From NCBI GenBank assembly GCA_002412925.1, contig DHVZ01000056.1, forward strand, positions 1-64,000: a stretch of DNA of 64,000 nucleotides. Direction: 5' to 3'. Both the position numbers and the translations under genes were made by a program. Below the pieces are notes generated by a model. It did no database searches, was not told where the DNA came from, and saw only the letters and a list, made by a program, of their open reading frames with translations. Shown piece by piece: positions 1 to 9,046 of this stretch (within the stretch, counting starts at the first letter, position 1; each line of letters starts with the position of its first letter). Source of the DNA: Anaerolineales bacterium UBA5195 (GTDB taxonomy: Bacteria > Chloroflexota > Anaerolineae > Anaerolineales > Villigracilaceae).

Positions 1-74
1 TCACCTAATTTTGGCGAAGGTATTGCTATTTAGATGTAATTATCTTGACCAGAAGGTTATTTTTATTTGCCGAA

Positions 75-932
75 TTACCCCTTGACAGCTCCTGCTGTTA
101 AACCACTCACAATATAACGCTGGAAAATAAGCGCCAACAAAACCGGAGGAACTGCAGCCAGGATGCCGCCAGCCATCATCCCAGTGATATTGACAGCATA
201 GCGGCCAACAAACTCTGCAATGGCAACAGGAGCTGTTTTGGCTGCCAGAGTGCTGGTGAAAATCAAGGCAAAGAAAAATTCATCCCAGGCAAGCAAAAAC
301 ACAAACATAGCGGTAGAAATCAAGCCAGGCACCGAAATAGGTATAACAATGCGAAAGAGAATCCCCAGGCGTGAACAACCATCAATACGAGCTGCGTCTT
401 CCAGTTCAATCGGAACACTCTGGAAGAAGGCTGCCATCATCCAGATGGCGAAGGGCAGGGCAAAACTCATATAGGTAACTATCAGGATAATCGGTTTGTT
501 AATCAATTGCAGGCTGGAGGCAATAATGAAGAGAGGAATAACCAACGACACCTCGGGGATCATCCGGGTAGCTAGAATACCGATTTGAATGCTACGATTG
601 TGTTTGAATGGGATACGGACAAGCGCGTAAGCGGCCAGGCTGCCGATGACAAGACAAACGATCGTCACTATCGACGCAATTTTAATTGAATTCAGCAGAG
701 CAACGGCAAATGTGCGCGGCACAGAAGAAGCAGCCTGGCTGGGGAACAAAATATCAGCGTAGTTCTGCAAGGTTGGCTGCTGCGGGATCCAGTGCGGTGG
801 GACGGTAAATAATTCCACTTGGGTAGCGAAACTAGCGCTGAGCAGCCACAAAATTGGCAGAAAGATAAACATCAGCACCGGAATAGTCAGGAGAAACATC
901 AAAATCCGATAGAAAAGCTTTCGAGTTCGCAT
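75..932 (-). CDS. Sugar ABC transporter permease, MalG/CUT1 type
   Basis: Inner-membrane permease half of a carbohydrate importer, 285 residues, usual for the family. Six hydrophobic segments are visible, and the EAA loop that docks the ATPase reads EDAARIDGCSRLGILFRIVIP. The N-terminus (MRTRKLFYRILMFLL) is a basic start followed by a membrane span, as in MalG-like proteins. It lies 2 bp downstream of the other permease gene, so the pair is co-transcribed on the minus strand. No ATP-binding subunit is present; in this family the ATPase (MsmX/MalK type) is often encoded elsewhere. The substrate cannot be read from the sequence. The 74 bases to the left hold no recognisable gene. Confidence 0.93.
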   Translation of the reverse strand: MRTRKLFYRILMFLLTIPVLMFIFLPILWLLSASFATQVELFTVPPHWIPQQPTLQNYADILFPSQAASSVPRTFAVALLNSIKIASIVTIVCLVIGSLAAYALVRIPFKHNRSIQIGILATRMIPEVSLVIPLFIIASSLQLINKPIILIVTYMSFALPFAIWMMAAFFQSVPIELEDAARIDGCSRLGILFRIVIPISVPGLISTAMFVFLLAWDEFFFALIFTSTLAAKTAPVAIAEFVGRYAVNITGMMAGGILAAVPPVLLALIFQRYIVSGLTAGAVKG

Positions 933-934
933 GG

Positions 935-1855
935 CTAGTTCTCCTCAGGCCGGTACAGGAAACGAATGTAAATAAAAGCCAAAATTATAGTAATTATTGA
1001 AATAAGGAAGGAGAGCGCCGCGCCAGTTCCCTGCTTGCCATAGGAAAATGAATTTAGGTAAGTTAGATAGGAAATGGTGATGGTCTTAAATGCCGGGCCG
1101 CCGCTGGTAATGATGTAAACGATATCAAAGACGCGGAAGGCCTCCACCGTGCGGACAATCAGCGCCACCAAAATAGCCGGGCGCAAAAGCGGCAGGCGCA
1201 CATAGATAAAGCGCTGAATGGCATTGGCCCCATCCATCATGGCGGCTTCGTTCAGCTCTTCGGGCAACGTAGCCAGTGCAGATTGGAGAATCAGAGCCAC
1301 GAAAGGCACCGTATGCCACAAGTCGGCGACGATAACCAGGTTCATTGCCATGCTGGGCAAAGTCAACCAGGCAACGTAATGCTTAATTAGCCCCAGCTGC
1401 ATCAAAATACCATTTAGAGCACCGAAATCGCCGTTATAAATCCAGTGCCACATGGCACCGTTGACAATCGTGGGCACAGCCCAGGGAATGATCAGGCTGA
1501 AGCGCAGGAATTGCCAACCCCAGGGTTTTGAATGAATCAGCTGGGCAATCGCCAACCCTAAGATGAGTTCCAAGCTCACAGAAACACCAGTAAAGTATAG
1601 GGTACGATTGATCGTTTCCCAAAAGGTTCGGTCACGCAACAACACAAGGTAATTTTCCAGCCCGATAAATGTCCGGATCTGGTTTAGGCCGGTAGGTGCA
1701 TTATGAAAGCTCAGGAAAAACGTGGAAACAATTGGCCACAGAGTGACACCTAAAATCACTAACAGGCTGGGGATGAGCAATAGCCAGGCAAAGCGCGCAT
1801 CCTGCTGCCTAAGGGACAAGCGGCGTTTCGGAATAGAACTGGTCTTTGTCATCAT
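935..1855 (-). CDS. Sugar ABC transporter permease, MalF/UgpA type
   Basis: Second permease half of the carbohydrate importer, 306 residues with six predicted membrane spans and an EAA loop (EELNEAAMMDGANAIQRFIY). The cytoplasmic N-terminus (SIPKRRLSLRQQDARFAWLLL) is basic and leads into span 1, typical of UgpA/MalF-like proteins without the large periplasmic loop of E. coli MalF. It sits between the binding-protein gene and the MalG-like gene; the upstream gap holds a strong stem-loop (1863-1901) likely to lower permease expression relative to the binding protein. Family assignment is secure; the substrate is unknown. Confidence 0.93.
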   Translation of the reverse strand: MMTKTSSIPKRRLSLRQQDARFAWLLLIPSLLVILGVTLWPIVSTFFLSFHNAPTGLNQIRTFIGLENYLVLLRDRTFWETINRTLYFTGVSVSLELILGLAIAQLIHSKPWGWQFLRFSLIIPWAVPTIVNGAMWHWIYNGDFGALNGILMQLGLIKHYVAWLTLPSMAMNLVIVADLWHTVPFVALILQSALATLPEELNEAAMMDGANAIQRFIYVRLPLLRPAILVALIVRTVEAFRVFDIVYIITSGGPAFKTITISYLTYLNSFSYGKQGTGAALSFLISIITIILAFIYIRFLYRPEEN

Positions 1856-1862
1856 ACTGTGA

Positions 1863-1901
1863 AACGGGGTGGGCCTGCCATCAAGGTAAACCCACCCCGT
1901 T
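1863..1901 (-). terminator. Intercistronic stem-loop between binding protein and permeases
   Basis: An 11-bp perfect inverted repeat (AACGGGGTGGG at 1863-1873, its complement at 1891-1901) around a 17-base loop fills the gap between the stop of the solute-binding protein and the start of the first permease. There is no T-run after it on the minus strand, so it is better read as an RNA-stabilising or partly terminating hairpin. Such hairpins commonly make binding proteins more abundant than their permeases. Confidence 0.6.
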
Positions 1902-1916
1902 ACCTCTCATAGAAGA

Positions 1917-3245
1917 TTATTTAGCGAGTTCAACCCATTTGGCAGCGGCAACGTCAAGGGCTTCCTGCGGGGTTTTCACACCGGTCAGGGCTTCCTGAAT
2001 CGCAAGTTGGAGCGCGGTAGAGGCCTCATTGTAGTAAGGCACGGTGGGACGCTCGAAAGCATATGGGAACTGAGCTTTGAAAGCCGGCACAGTCACCGGG
2101 TTCGATGGAGCAGCGGCCAATAACTTGGCCAGGGAATCGCCTTCGAAGTCAGCGGTCCAGATAGGCAGCATGGCAGCAGAATATTTCATCTGCACTTCAT
2201 TGCTGGCCAGATAGGTCAGGAATTTCCAAGTCTGGTCAGGATACGGCGTGGTCGCCATGATGGCAAAAGAGCTGGAGCCATCCACGCTGGCGCCCTTGAC
2301 ACCCGCATCCGCAGCAGCCTTGAAGACTGGCATAGGAGCGAAGGCCACCTTACCAACAACCTGTGACTTGGTTGGATCGAGGGAATCAGAGTACTGGAAT
2401 AACCAGTTTACGGCAAAGGCCGATTTGCCAGCTAAGAAATTGGTTTCCACAGCCATTTCATCTGAGGAGATGGAGCTGGGGTTGGTCAACCCATCATCAA
2501 TGGTCTGCTTCATCCAAGAAAGAGTCTGAACACCCTTCTCATTATTAAAAACCGGTTTTCCACTGGCATCCAGAAAAGCACCGCCATTGCCGAATAACAG
2601 AGCAGTGTAATCACAAACCACACCCTCCTTTTGATTCCACGACCAAATGACCGGATATTCCACCAGCCCTTTCTGCTTGATGACCTTAGCTTGTTCAACA
2701 AGCTCTTCCCACGTAGCTGGCGGGGCATTGAAGCCGGCTTGCGCAAGGATGTCTTCGTTATACATAAAATACTTTACATCCATCAACCAGGGCATACCAT
2801 AGATTTTCCCATGACGAGTAACGCCGTTCCAGGCGGCCGGGAAAATCCCCTGCATATCGGAAGTAACCCGATTGGTAACATCCAATAAATAACCAGCTTT
2901 AATGAACTCATCTGGCCAGATAACATCAATCATGGCGGCATCATAGGCGGGCGGATTGGCGGCCATTCCGGTCACGATCTTGTCATGCACGTAATCATAA
3001 CCAACATATTCCATAACAACCTTGATATCCGGGTTTTTGGCCTCAAAATCTCGGGCGATCTGATCAATTTCGGCAGGTTTCAGGCCAGCCTGATCCATGG
3101 TGAGAATATGGATGGTGACCGGCTGGGCAGCGGCAGGCGCCGCAGGGGCGAGAGGGGTTGCGGTAGGCTGCGAACCGCAACCAGCAGCACTCAGAGTAAA
3201 TATCGCAACGAGCACCAATGTGAGCAATTTATGAAAAGTACGCAT
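1917..3245 (-). CDS. Extracellular sugar-binding lipoprotein of ABC importer
   Basis: Solute-binding protein, 442 residues, family 1 (MalE/UgpB-like). The N-terminus has a lipoprotein signal peptide: basic MRTFHK, a hydrophobic stretch, then the lipobox SAAGC with the lipidated Cys at about residue 23. A T/A/P-rich tether follows (about 24-42). The mature part has the family feel of WEELVEQAKVIKQKG and an aromatic-rich cleft, for example MPWLMDVKYFMYN. A good ribosome site (AAGGAG) precedes the ATG. It captures a carbohydrate outside the membrane and passes it to the two permeases downstream. It is the first structural gene of the set, downstream of the ROK regulator. The ligand is not inferable. 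Confidence 0.93.
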   Translation of the reverse strand: MRTFHKLLTLVLVAIFTLSAAGCGSQPTATPLAPAAPAAAQPVTIHILTMDQAGLKPAEIDQIARDFEAKNPDIKVVMEYVGYDYVHDKIVTGMAANPPAYDAAMIDVIWPDEFIKAGYLLDVTNRVTSDMQGIFPAAWNGVTRHGKIYGMPWLMDVKYFMYNEDILAQAGFNAPPATWEELVEQAKVIKQKGLVEYPVIWSWNQKEGVVCDYTALLFGNGGAFLDASGKPVFNNEKGVQTLSWMKQTIDDGLTNPSSISSDEMAVETNFLAGKSAFAVNWLFQYSDSLDPTKSQVVGKVAFAPMPVFKAAADAGVKGASVDGSSSFAIMATTPYPDQTWKFLTYLASNEVQMKYSAAMLPIWTADFEGDSLAKLLAAAPSNPVTVPAFKAQFPYAFERPTVPYYNEASTALQLAIQEALTGVKTPQEALDVAAAKWVELAK

Positions 3246-3423
3246 GATTTTCTCCTTGTCTTCCTTACGTAATTGGTTAAATTAATTGGCGCGAACAGAT
3301 CAAATCTTCTCTGGTTCCACCTCCTTTAACTTCACTGATAAGGCGCAGCACATTCCGAAAATTGCTTCGAAAAACCTGACTTTATCTGTTAAGCATTCGG
3401 GGCAGTGCGTGAGATCAGTTACT

Positions 3424-4629
3424 TCAGGATAACTTGTGAACAACATAAAAATTGGATGTGTTATGCAAAACGTTGGTAATCGCACCCATTACCACGGCGC
3501 GCATCCCGAGGTTTGACATTACCAGCTTGGGAAGCACCGGAATCGTGCCGTTGATGCGCTGTAAAATCGGTTCGACCAACAAGTCGGCAAAAGGCGAAAC
3601 ATTGCCACCAAGCACAATCAACTCCGGGTCAAACGAAACCGATAGGTTTGCCACCGCCAGCGCCAGGTAATCTATGGCATCATTCACAACGGAAGCTGCC
3701 CACGCCTGGCCCTGGCGCGCCGCGGTGAAGACGTCATCAGCCGTCAACGCCTCCCATTCGGCTGAATTGCGCTGGGATTTCAGGTTGGCGCGTGCATGGT
3801 TAACGATTCCGGTCCCGGATGCAACACGCTCCAGAGCGCCAAAATCCTGGAAATTTTTCCCAAGGAATTCCGGGCCGGGGAGGATGTTGCCAATCTCGCC
3901 CGAAGCCTCGCTCCCCCCACGATATAGTGCTCCATCAATAACGATTCCCGCGCCAATTCCCGAGCCAACTGTAATCAGGATCATGTTTTGGACATCTTGC
4001 CCGGCGCCAAACCACAGCTCACCCATTGCTGCCAGGTTGACATCATTGTCAACAGTGATGGGCAGATCATATTTCTCAGTCAGACGCGCCTTAAGTGGAA
4101 AATTTACCCAGTTCAACGAGTACGCCCATTTGACGATACCCTCTCTGTGCAGTGTGATACCCGGCGCGCCAACGCCCACGCCACGGACTTTGCGTCCTGC
4201 AGTCTTGGGGCTGGCAAGCAGGGAATCAATCAATTTAAGCAGACGATCAAAGTTCTCCTCGCCCGAGGTGCCATGCCGTCCCATATCCAATTCATCCAAA
4301 ACATTCCCGCCCAGATCAGAAACAGCGCCATACATTTTCATTCCGCCCATATCGACACCAATAACTACAAAACTATCGGCGTTAAACTCTAATAACGGAC
4401 GGCGCCGTCCTCCGCTCCACTCTGTACTGCCTTCAGCGCGGACGAAACCCTCATCAACCAGATCGTCCACAATGCGCATCACGGTCGGCAGGCTAACCTC
4501 CAGCCGCTCAGCAATGGCCGAACGCGAGATAGGGCTTTCTCGACGAATAATTTCCAATATCGCCGAGCGGTTAATTTGGCGCATATCGTAAGCAGTGATT
4601 GTCAATCGGTGAGTCATATTGTCTCGCAT
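3424..4629 (-). CDS. ROK-family transcriptional regulator (NagC/XylR type)
   Basis: 401 residues: an N-terminal winged helix (about 18-75, with the helix-turn-helix SRSAIAERLEVSLPTVMRIV) and a C-terminal ROK sugar-kinase-like domain (from about 87, GVDMGGMKMYGAV). Catalytic-type residues DND (193-195) remain. The ROK ExGH motif reads GEIGN (244-248), with Asn in place of the zinc- and sugar-binding His, and the following CxCGxxGC zinc motif is replaced by a cysteine-free stretch (FLGKNFQDFGALERVASG). It is therefore probably a sensor without kinase activity and with altered ligand binding. It lies just upstream of the ABC importer in the same direction and probably controls it. Two near-palindromic boxes overlap its own promoter, suggesting autorepression. 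No clear ribosome site separates this ATG from a second one at 4617. Confidence 0.9.
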   Translation of the reverse strand: MRDNMTHRLTITAYDMRQINRSAILEIIRRESPISRSAIAERLEVSLPTVMRIVDDLVDEGFVRAEGSTEWSGGRRRPLLEFNADSFVVIGVDMGGMKMYGAVSDLGGNVLDELDMGRHGTSGEENFDRLLKLIDSLLASPKTAGRKVRGVGVGAPGITLHREGIVKWAYSLNWVNFPLKARLTEKYDLPITVDNDVNLAAMGELWFGAGQDVQNMILITVGSGIGAGIVIDGALYRGGSEASGEIGNILPGPEFLGKNFQDFGALERVASGTGIVNHARANLKSQRNSAEWEALTADDVFTAARQGQAWAASVVNDAIDYLALAVANLSVSFDPELIVLGGNVSPFADLLVEPILQRINGTIPVLPKLVMSNLGMRAVVMGAITNVLHNTSNFYVVHKLS

Positions 4630-4648
4630 AGATCTAATTAGCGGTTAG

Positions 4649-4693
4649 TTACACGGTGTAATAATTATTTTCACAGTGTAACTATCTTAGCAA
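4649..4693 (-). promoter_or_regulatory. Promoter and paired operators of the ROK regulator gene
   Basis: Two related 13-bp boxes, TTACACGGTGTAA (4649-4661, a perfect palindrome) and TTTCACAGTGTAA (4669-4681), match at 11 of 13 positions with centres 20 bp apart, about two helical turns. On the minus strand a -35-like TTGCTA (complement at 4688-4693) and a -10-like AATAAT (complement at 4664-4669) are 18 bp apart. One box therefore fills the spacer and the other follows the -10, a typical repressor layout. Binding by the ROK protein encoded immediately downstream is an inference. Confidence 0.6.
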
Positions 4694-4730
4694 ACTTTTT
4701 GAAAAATTTCAAGCCCCAATTTCCAAAAAA

Positions 4731-4760
4731 GAAAAAACCGAAAATCTCTCAGATTTTCGG
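4731..4760 (-). terminator. Rho-independent terminator of the 4857-6749 gene
   Basis: A 10-bp perfect stem (CCGAAAATCT at 4738-4747, AGATTTTCGG at 4751-4760) with a 3-base loop. On the minus strand it is followed by TTTTTTCTTTTTT. It lies about 95 bases past the stop of the membrane-protein gene and before the ROK gene, so it separates the two transcription units. Confidence 0.85.
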
Positions 4761-4856
4761 GTAAGAAACATCACACAGTATGTTATATATTGCTATGACA
4801 GCGCCTATCTTGGTGATCCCCAGAAAGTGACACCCTTTCCTCCAACCAAAGAAGGG

Positions 4857-6749
4857 TCAGCCATTCATGAACCAGTTTGCTCCATAAATATTGATTAGGA
4901 TGCTCAAGATGGTCAGCGCAATGAAATGCCAGGGTACTTTTTTACCGAGTGCCACAGCCAGGAGCGCCACCAACGGCACAATGGCATCCAGGATATAGCG
5001 GTAGCCAAATTGGTGCGCACCCGTATTGTGATAAAGAACCAACAGGATAAACATAAAAAGCACGCTGATCCACGCCCCCATAACCCACCACTGTCGCTGA
5101 TAGCGATGGAACAGATAGATCAGCGGAGGTGTAGAGAGAAAGATGCTCATCCCGGCACCTGACGGTAAAACGGGCCAAAGACTTCCCCACTGAATGGTTG
5201 GCAGGTACAAAAACATTACATTCAGATTGTGAGCGATAAAATGGGCGGAAAAAACACCATAAGTTTTTGCATTTCCAACTACGGTTGGATCGCCTGCCAG
5301 CAAGGTATAGCCAAAATCCAAAAAATTGCCAAAACGCGCGTAATTGTAGATCAATAGTCCGGCCACAGCCAATCCCATCGGGAGGATAGATTTCATCATC
5401 CAGCTTGTCAGTCGTCTCCAGTCAAAGCTTGCACCGTTCTCCCTGGCAATCTGAAGGGCAATGGCAAAAGGGAAAGGCCAGAACATGGCGCTATTTGGAC
5501 GCGAAGCCATGGCAAAAGCAAGACTGGCACCAATCATCCATGGCGACCAGGCCTTGAGCGCGACGAGTGTGGCAACTTGCATAAACGTTACTGTCAAAAC
5601 CTGGCTGACAAACCAGGCCCGTCCACTGAGACCGACCCATAAGTGATTTGTACCAAATGCAAACAGGGCAACCAACCAGAGCAGACGGGAGCGCGAGAGT
5701 CTGATCCACTTACGCTGGAGAAGCGTATCAAGAATTAGGAACATCAACACGCTGTTAATTGCGCTAAAAAAGATCGAGAAACTGCCGGTGCTGAGATTGT
5801 CCCCGCCCACCAGGATTGCCAACGGCATCATCAGGATCGCAGGCAATGGCGGCATTGGGACATACCATTTGCCGTTAAAAAATGCCAGATCATGAGTTGT
5901 CGGTGGATTTTCAAGATAGAGCCTGCCGTGCAGGAATTGGTCAGCAAGTAAATTCCAGTAAGCGTAGCGGGTTTTATTCACCCAGCCAATCCACGCAGCG
6001 ATATGTTCGTACAACACAAAGGTTGTCAGGAAAATGCCGCTGGCTAGCAGGATCATATTGAGCATTTCTTGATAACGGCTTCCGGCAAACCGCTGGCTCA
6101 AGCCTGCCGCCACCAGGAAGAAGGCACCCAACCCAATCAAGGGAATTTCGACCCCACGCAGGGAAAGCAAAAAGGCTGCCTGGCGGTAATTAACCACCAG
6201 CAGCGTATAAGCGGCGAGAAACATCCAGCCCCAAAAAGCAACCCTTAGTGGCGAGAAAAATCCTTGTTCGAGAATAGTTTCAGCGTAACGGAAGACTAGC
6301 AGGAGCGCCAACAAAAAGCTGGCAATCCAAATCCAGCCAAGCATGGTGCCGAGTCGGGCAAGGATCACTTCCAAAAAAGCAATTGGTTCCGCCAGCGGGA
6401 CGAGACTGAGAATCAGCAAAGCGCTTGTAGTTAACAGAATGAAATAGAGGCTTGTCAGAGCCGTAAATTGGCCGCCCGAGGATAATAACAGGCTATCCAA
6501 CCGCACCTCAAGCTGCTTTTGCCAATCCGAACGCAGGGCAATTGAAAGCGCTGTCCCTGCCAGGAAAGCCAGGATCAAAAACAGAAAGACCAGAGCGATG
6601 GCAAAGCGGACCCGCGAAAGTCCGAACAGGAATTGGTTACCCGCTTCTGACGATTGACTCAAGAAAACGCCAAAAAAGACCAGCCCCGCAAAGCTGATGG
6701 CGCCCAAAAATAAACTAACAGTCTGGCGACGTTTTTGAGATAGTGGCAT
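4857..6749 (-). CDS. Polytopic membrane protein, GT-C glycosyltransferase-like
   Basis: 630 residues with a dozen or more hydrophobic segments and short loops. Between segments, near residues 270-300, is a soluble-looking stretch with DQFLHGRLYLENPPTTHD, FFNGKWYVPMPPLPA and a PxxP-rich turn. This layout recalls GT-C/PMT-type enzymes, which use lipid-linked sugars at the outer membrane face, but the usual acidic motif in the first loop is not obvious, so no activity is assigned. The start has a strong ribosome site (GGAGGATGAA). It begins 26 bp after the uvrB stop in the same direction and ends at the terminator 4731-4760, so it is probably co-transcribed with uvrB. Confidence 0.7.
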   Translation of the reverse strand: MPLSQKRRQTVSLFLGAISFAGLVFFGVFLSQSSEAGNQFLFGLSRVRFAIALVFLFLILAFLAGTALSIALRSDWQKQLEVRLDSLLLSSGGQFTALTSLYFILLTTSALLILSLVPLAEPIAFLEVILARLGTMLGWIWIASFLLALLLVFRYAETILEQGFFSPLRVAFWGWMFLAAYTLLVVNYRQAAFLLSLRGVEIPLIGLGAFFLVAAGLSQRFAGSRYQEMLNMILLASGIFLTTFVLYEHIAAWIGWVNKTRYAYWNLLADQFLHGRLYLENPPTTHDLAFFNGKWYVPMPPLPAILMMPLAILVGGDNLSTGSFSIFFSAINSVLMFLILDTLLQRKWIRLSRSRLLWLVALFAFGTNHLWVGLSGRAWFVSQVLTVTFMQVATLVALKAWSPWMIGASLAFAMASRPNSAMFWPFPFAIALQIARENGASFDWRRLTSWMMKSILPMGLAVAGLLIYNYARFGNFLDFGYTLLAGDPTVVGNAKTYGVFSAHFIAHNLNVMFLYLPTIQWGSLWPVLPSGAGMSIFLSTPPLIYLFHRYQRQWWVMGAWISVLFMFILLVLYHNTGAHQFGYRYILDAIVPLVALLAVALGKKVPWHFIALTILSILINIYGANWFMNG

Positions 6750-6775
6750 TTCATCCTCCCGGCGCGATATCCGGA

Positions 6776-8836
6776 CTACTCAGCCTGACCACTGAGCAAT
6801 TTTATCCGCTCCCAGGGTTTCAACTTCTCATCATCCGCCAGGACTCCCTTCAACTCAACCATCTCATCGCGGATGGCGGCCGCCTTCTCGAATTCCAAGT
6901 TTTTGGCAGCTTCCTTCATTTGTTTCTCCAACTCGGCGATGACTTTTTTGACTTCTTCGCGGTCAGCCTCCGCCGCTTTCTTGCCAGTCCGATACTCCGC
7001 CCGGGATTCACCCAGCGTACGGGCATTGTCGCGCGCCTCAACCGAGAGCGAGTCGGTAATGTCGCGGATTGCCTTTTGAATGCTGATCGGCACGATCCCG
7101 TGCTCGGTATTGTATTTGACCTGCTTCGCCCGCCTCCGGTTGGTTTCGCCAATCGCAAAGTTCATCGAATCCGTCATCCGGTCGGCATACATGATGACCT
7201 TGCCGTGATTGTTGCGCGCCGCGCGTCCAATCGTCTGGATCAAGGCCGTACCCGAGCGCAGGAAGCCTTCCTTGTCGGCATCCAGGATCGCCACCAGCGA
7301 AACTTCCGGCAAGTCAAGGCCTTCGCGCAGCAGGTTGATTCCCACCACCACATCGAAAACACCCAGGCGCAGATCGCGCAGGATGCCGATCCGCTCGAAG
7401 GTTTCCACTTCCGAATGCAGATAGTGGACTTTGATACCCAGCTCCTGAAGATAATCCGCCAGATCTTCGGACATTCGTTTCGTCAATGTGGTAACCAGCA
7501 CCCGCTCGTTCTTTTCGACCCGCAGCCTGATTTCCGCCACCAGGTCATCCACCTGCCCCTGGGAGGGACGTACTTCCACCTCAGGGTCGATCAGCCCCGT
7601 TGGGCGGATGATCTGCTCGGCCACCTGTTCGGCATGATCCAATTCGTAAGGTCCGGGCGTGGCCGAAGTATAAATCGTGTGACCCATGACGTGCTCGAAC
7701 TCGGCAAACTTGAGCGGGCGGTTATCCAACGCGCTCGGCAGGCGAAAACCGTATTCGACGAGAGTTTCCTTGCGCGAACGGTCGCCATTGTACATGCCGC
7801 GAATCTGTGGGACAGTCATATGGCTCTCATCGATGAAGAGCAGGTAATCGGACGGCAGGAAGTCGATCAGGGTCCAGGGGGCGGTTCCGGCTTCGCGCCG
7901 GTCGAGGTGGCGGGAATAGTTCTCGATCCCCGAGCAATAACCCACTTCCTTGAGCATTTCCAGGTCATAGCGAGCGCGCTGTTCGATCCGCTGCGCTTCG
8001 AGCAGTTTGCCCTGCTCATTGAACAATTTCACACGATCAGCCAGTTCCGTTTCGATGTCAACGATCGCATCTTTGAGCTTTTCATCCGGAGCGAGATAAT
8101 GCTTCGCCGGGAAAATGGAGATTTCATCCGGTTCGGAAAAGATTTCGCCGGTCAAAGGACTGAATTCCATGATGCGCTCAACTTCATCGCCAAAGAAGGC
8201 CACTTTGTAGCCGCGTTTTTCCTGGTAGGCCGGGATGATTTCGAGTGTATCGCCGCGCACACGGAACAGGCCGGGGCGCAGTTCCATGTCATTGCGCTGA
8301 TACTGGCTCTCGACCAATTGGCGAATGAGCGCATTCCGGCGGTAAAGCTCGCCCTTGCGCATGCTCACCGTGCCCTTGTTGAATTCTTCGGGGTTGCCCA
8401 ACCCGTAGATGCACGAGACTGACGAGACGATGATGACATCCTTGCGTGAAATCAGCGAGGTGGTCGCAGCCAGACGCAGGCGCTCGATCTCCTCGTTGAT
8501 CTCCGTCTCTTTTTCGATGTACAGGTCGTTCCGCGGAACGTAGGCTTCCGGCTGGTAATAGTCGTAATACGAAACAAAATATTCGACAGCGTTTTCGGGG
8601 AAGAACTCCCTGAATTCGGAATAAAGCTGTGCGGCGAGCGTCTTGTTGTGCGCCATGATCAACGCCGGTTTTTGGACCTGCTGAATGATGGACGCCATCG
8701 TAAAGGTCTTCCCGGTGCCGGTCGCGCCGAGCAAGACCTGGTGTTTCAGGCCGCGCTGGATACCGTCGACAAGCTGACGAATGGCTTCCGGCTGATCGCC
8801 GGTGGGGATAAAGGGGGCTTGCAGTTTGAATTCCAT
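6776..8836 (-). CDS. uvrB: Excinuclease ABC subunit B
   Basis: Damage-verification helicase of nucleotide excision repair; it loads from UvrA onto damaged DNA and recruits UvrC. 686 residues, normal length. The Walker A GATGTGKT is at 37-44, the damage-probing beta-hairpin region YYDYYQPEAYVPRNDLY near 90-110, and helicase motifs such as TLTKRMSEDL and TIGRAARN follow. The C-terminal UVR motif (LEFEKAAAIRDEMVELK, about 645-665) binds UvrC. The start MEFKLQAPFIPTGDQPEAI is the canonical N-terminus. A LexA-type box at 8867-8880 lies 31-44 bases upstream, so SOS control is likely. A long open frame antisense to it (6743-8422, plus) is a shadow and was not annotated. Confidence 0.98.
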   Translation of the reverse strand: MEFKLQAPFIPTGDQPEAIRQLVDGIQRGLKHQVLLGATGTGKTFTMASIIQQVQKPALIMAHNKTLAAQLYSEFREFFPENAVEYFVSYYDYYQPEAYVPRNDLYIEKETEINEEIERLRLAATTSLISRKDVIIVSSVSCIYGLGNPEEFNKGTVSMRKGELYRRNALIRQLVESQYQRNDMELRPGLFRVRGDTLEIIPAYQEKRGYKVAFFGDEVERIMEFSPLTGEIFSEPDEISIFPAKHYLAPDEKLKDAIVDIETELADRVKLFNEQGKLLEAQRIEQRARYDLEMLKEVGYCSGIENYSRHLDRREAGTAPWTLIDFLPSDYLLFIDESHMTVPQIRGMYNGDRSRKETLVEYGFRLPSALDNRPLKFAEFEHVMGHTIYTSATPGPYELDHAEQVAEQIIRPTGLIDPEVEVRPSQGQVDDLVAEIRLRVEKNERVLVTTLTKRMSEDLADYLQELGIKVHYLHSEVETFERIGILRDLRLGVFDVVVGINLLREGLDLPEVSLVAILDADKEGFLRSGTALIQTIGRAARNNHGKVIMYADRMTDSMNFAIGETNRRRAKQVKYNTEHGIVPISIQKAIRDITDSLSVEARDNARTLGESRAEYRTGKKAAEADREEVKKVIAELEKQMKEAAKNLEFEKAAAIRDEMVELKGVLADDEKLKPWERIKLLSGQAE

Positions 8837-8866
8837 CGATTTATATGGGGTGAATGTGAGACGAGA

Positions 8867-8880
8867 CGAACAATCGTTCT
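8867..8880. promoter_or_regulatory. LexA/SOS box upstream of uvrB
   Basis: CGAACAATCGTTCT contains the perfect inverted half-sites GAAC-N4-GTTC (8868-8879). This matches the CGAAC-N4-GTTCG operator of Gram-positive and related LexA proteins with one outer mismatch. It lies just upstream of uvrB and abuts a -10-like TAAAAT (complement at 8881-8886) on the minus strand. uvrB is a classical SOS gene, which supports the call. No lexA gene is present here. Confidence 0.7.
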
Positions 8881-8978
8881 ATTTTACCCCATTGCCGTCA
8901 GGTTTTCCAGTGTCAATAAATGTGCGCTTCGACATCACGAAAAACCCCTCGCGTAAACGACCCGGAGCGCGGCTGCGG

Positions 8979-8984
8979 TATAAT
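8979..8984 (+). promoter_or_regulatory. Possible -10 element of the 9047 membrane-protein gene
   Basis: A perfect TATAAT lies 62 bases upstream of the ATG at 9047, in the divergent region shared with uvrB. No TTGACA-like -35 is found at normal spacing, so support is weak. Confidence 0.35.
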
Positions 8985-9046
8985 TGCGGCCTGCATGGGC
9001 ATCCAACAACAGGGGCCCTCGGAAATCCCATTTCCAAAGGGTTGTA

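Noticed and set aside
6743..8422. A 559-codon open frame on the plus strand
   Set aside because: It is entirely antisense to uvrB, which has full family motifs; the frame shows no domain and reflects codon bias of uvrB.
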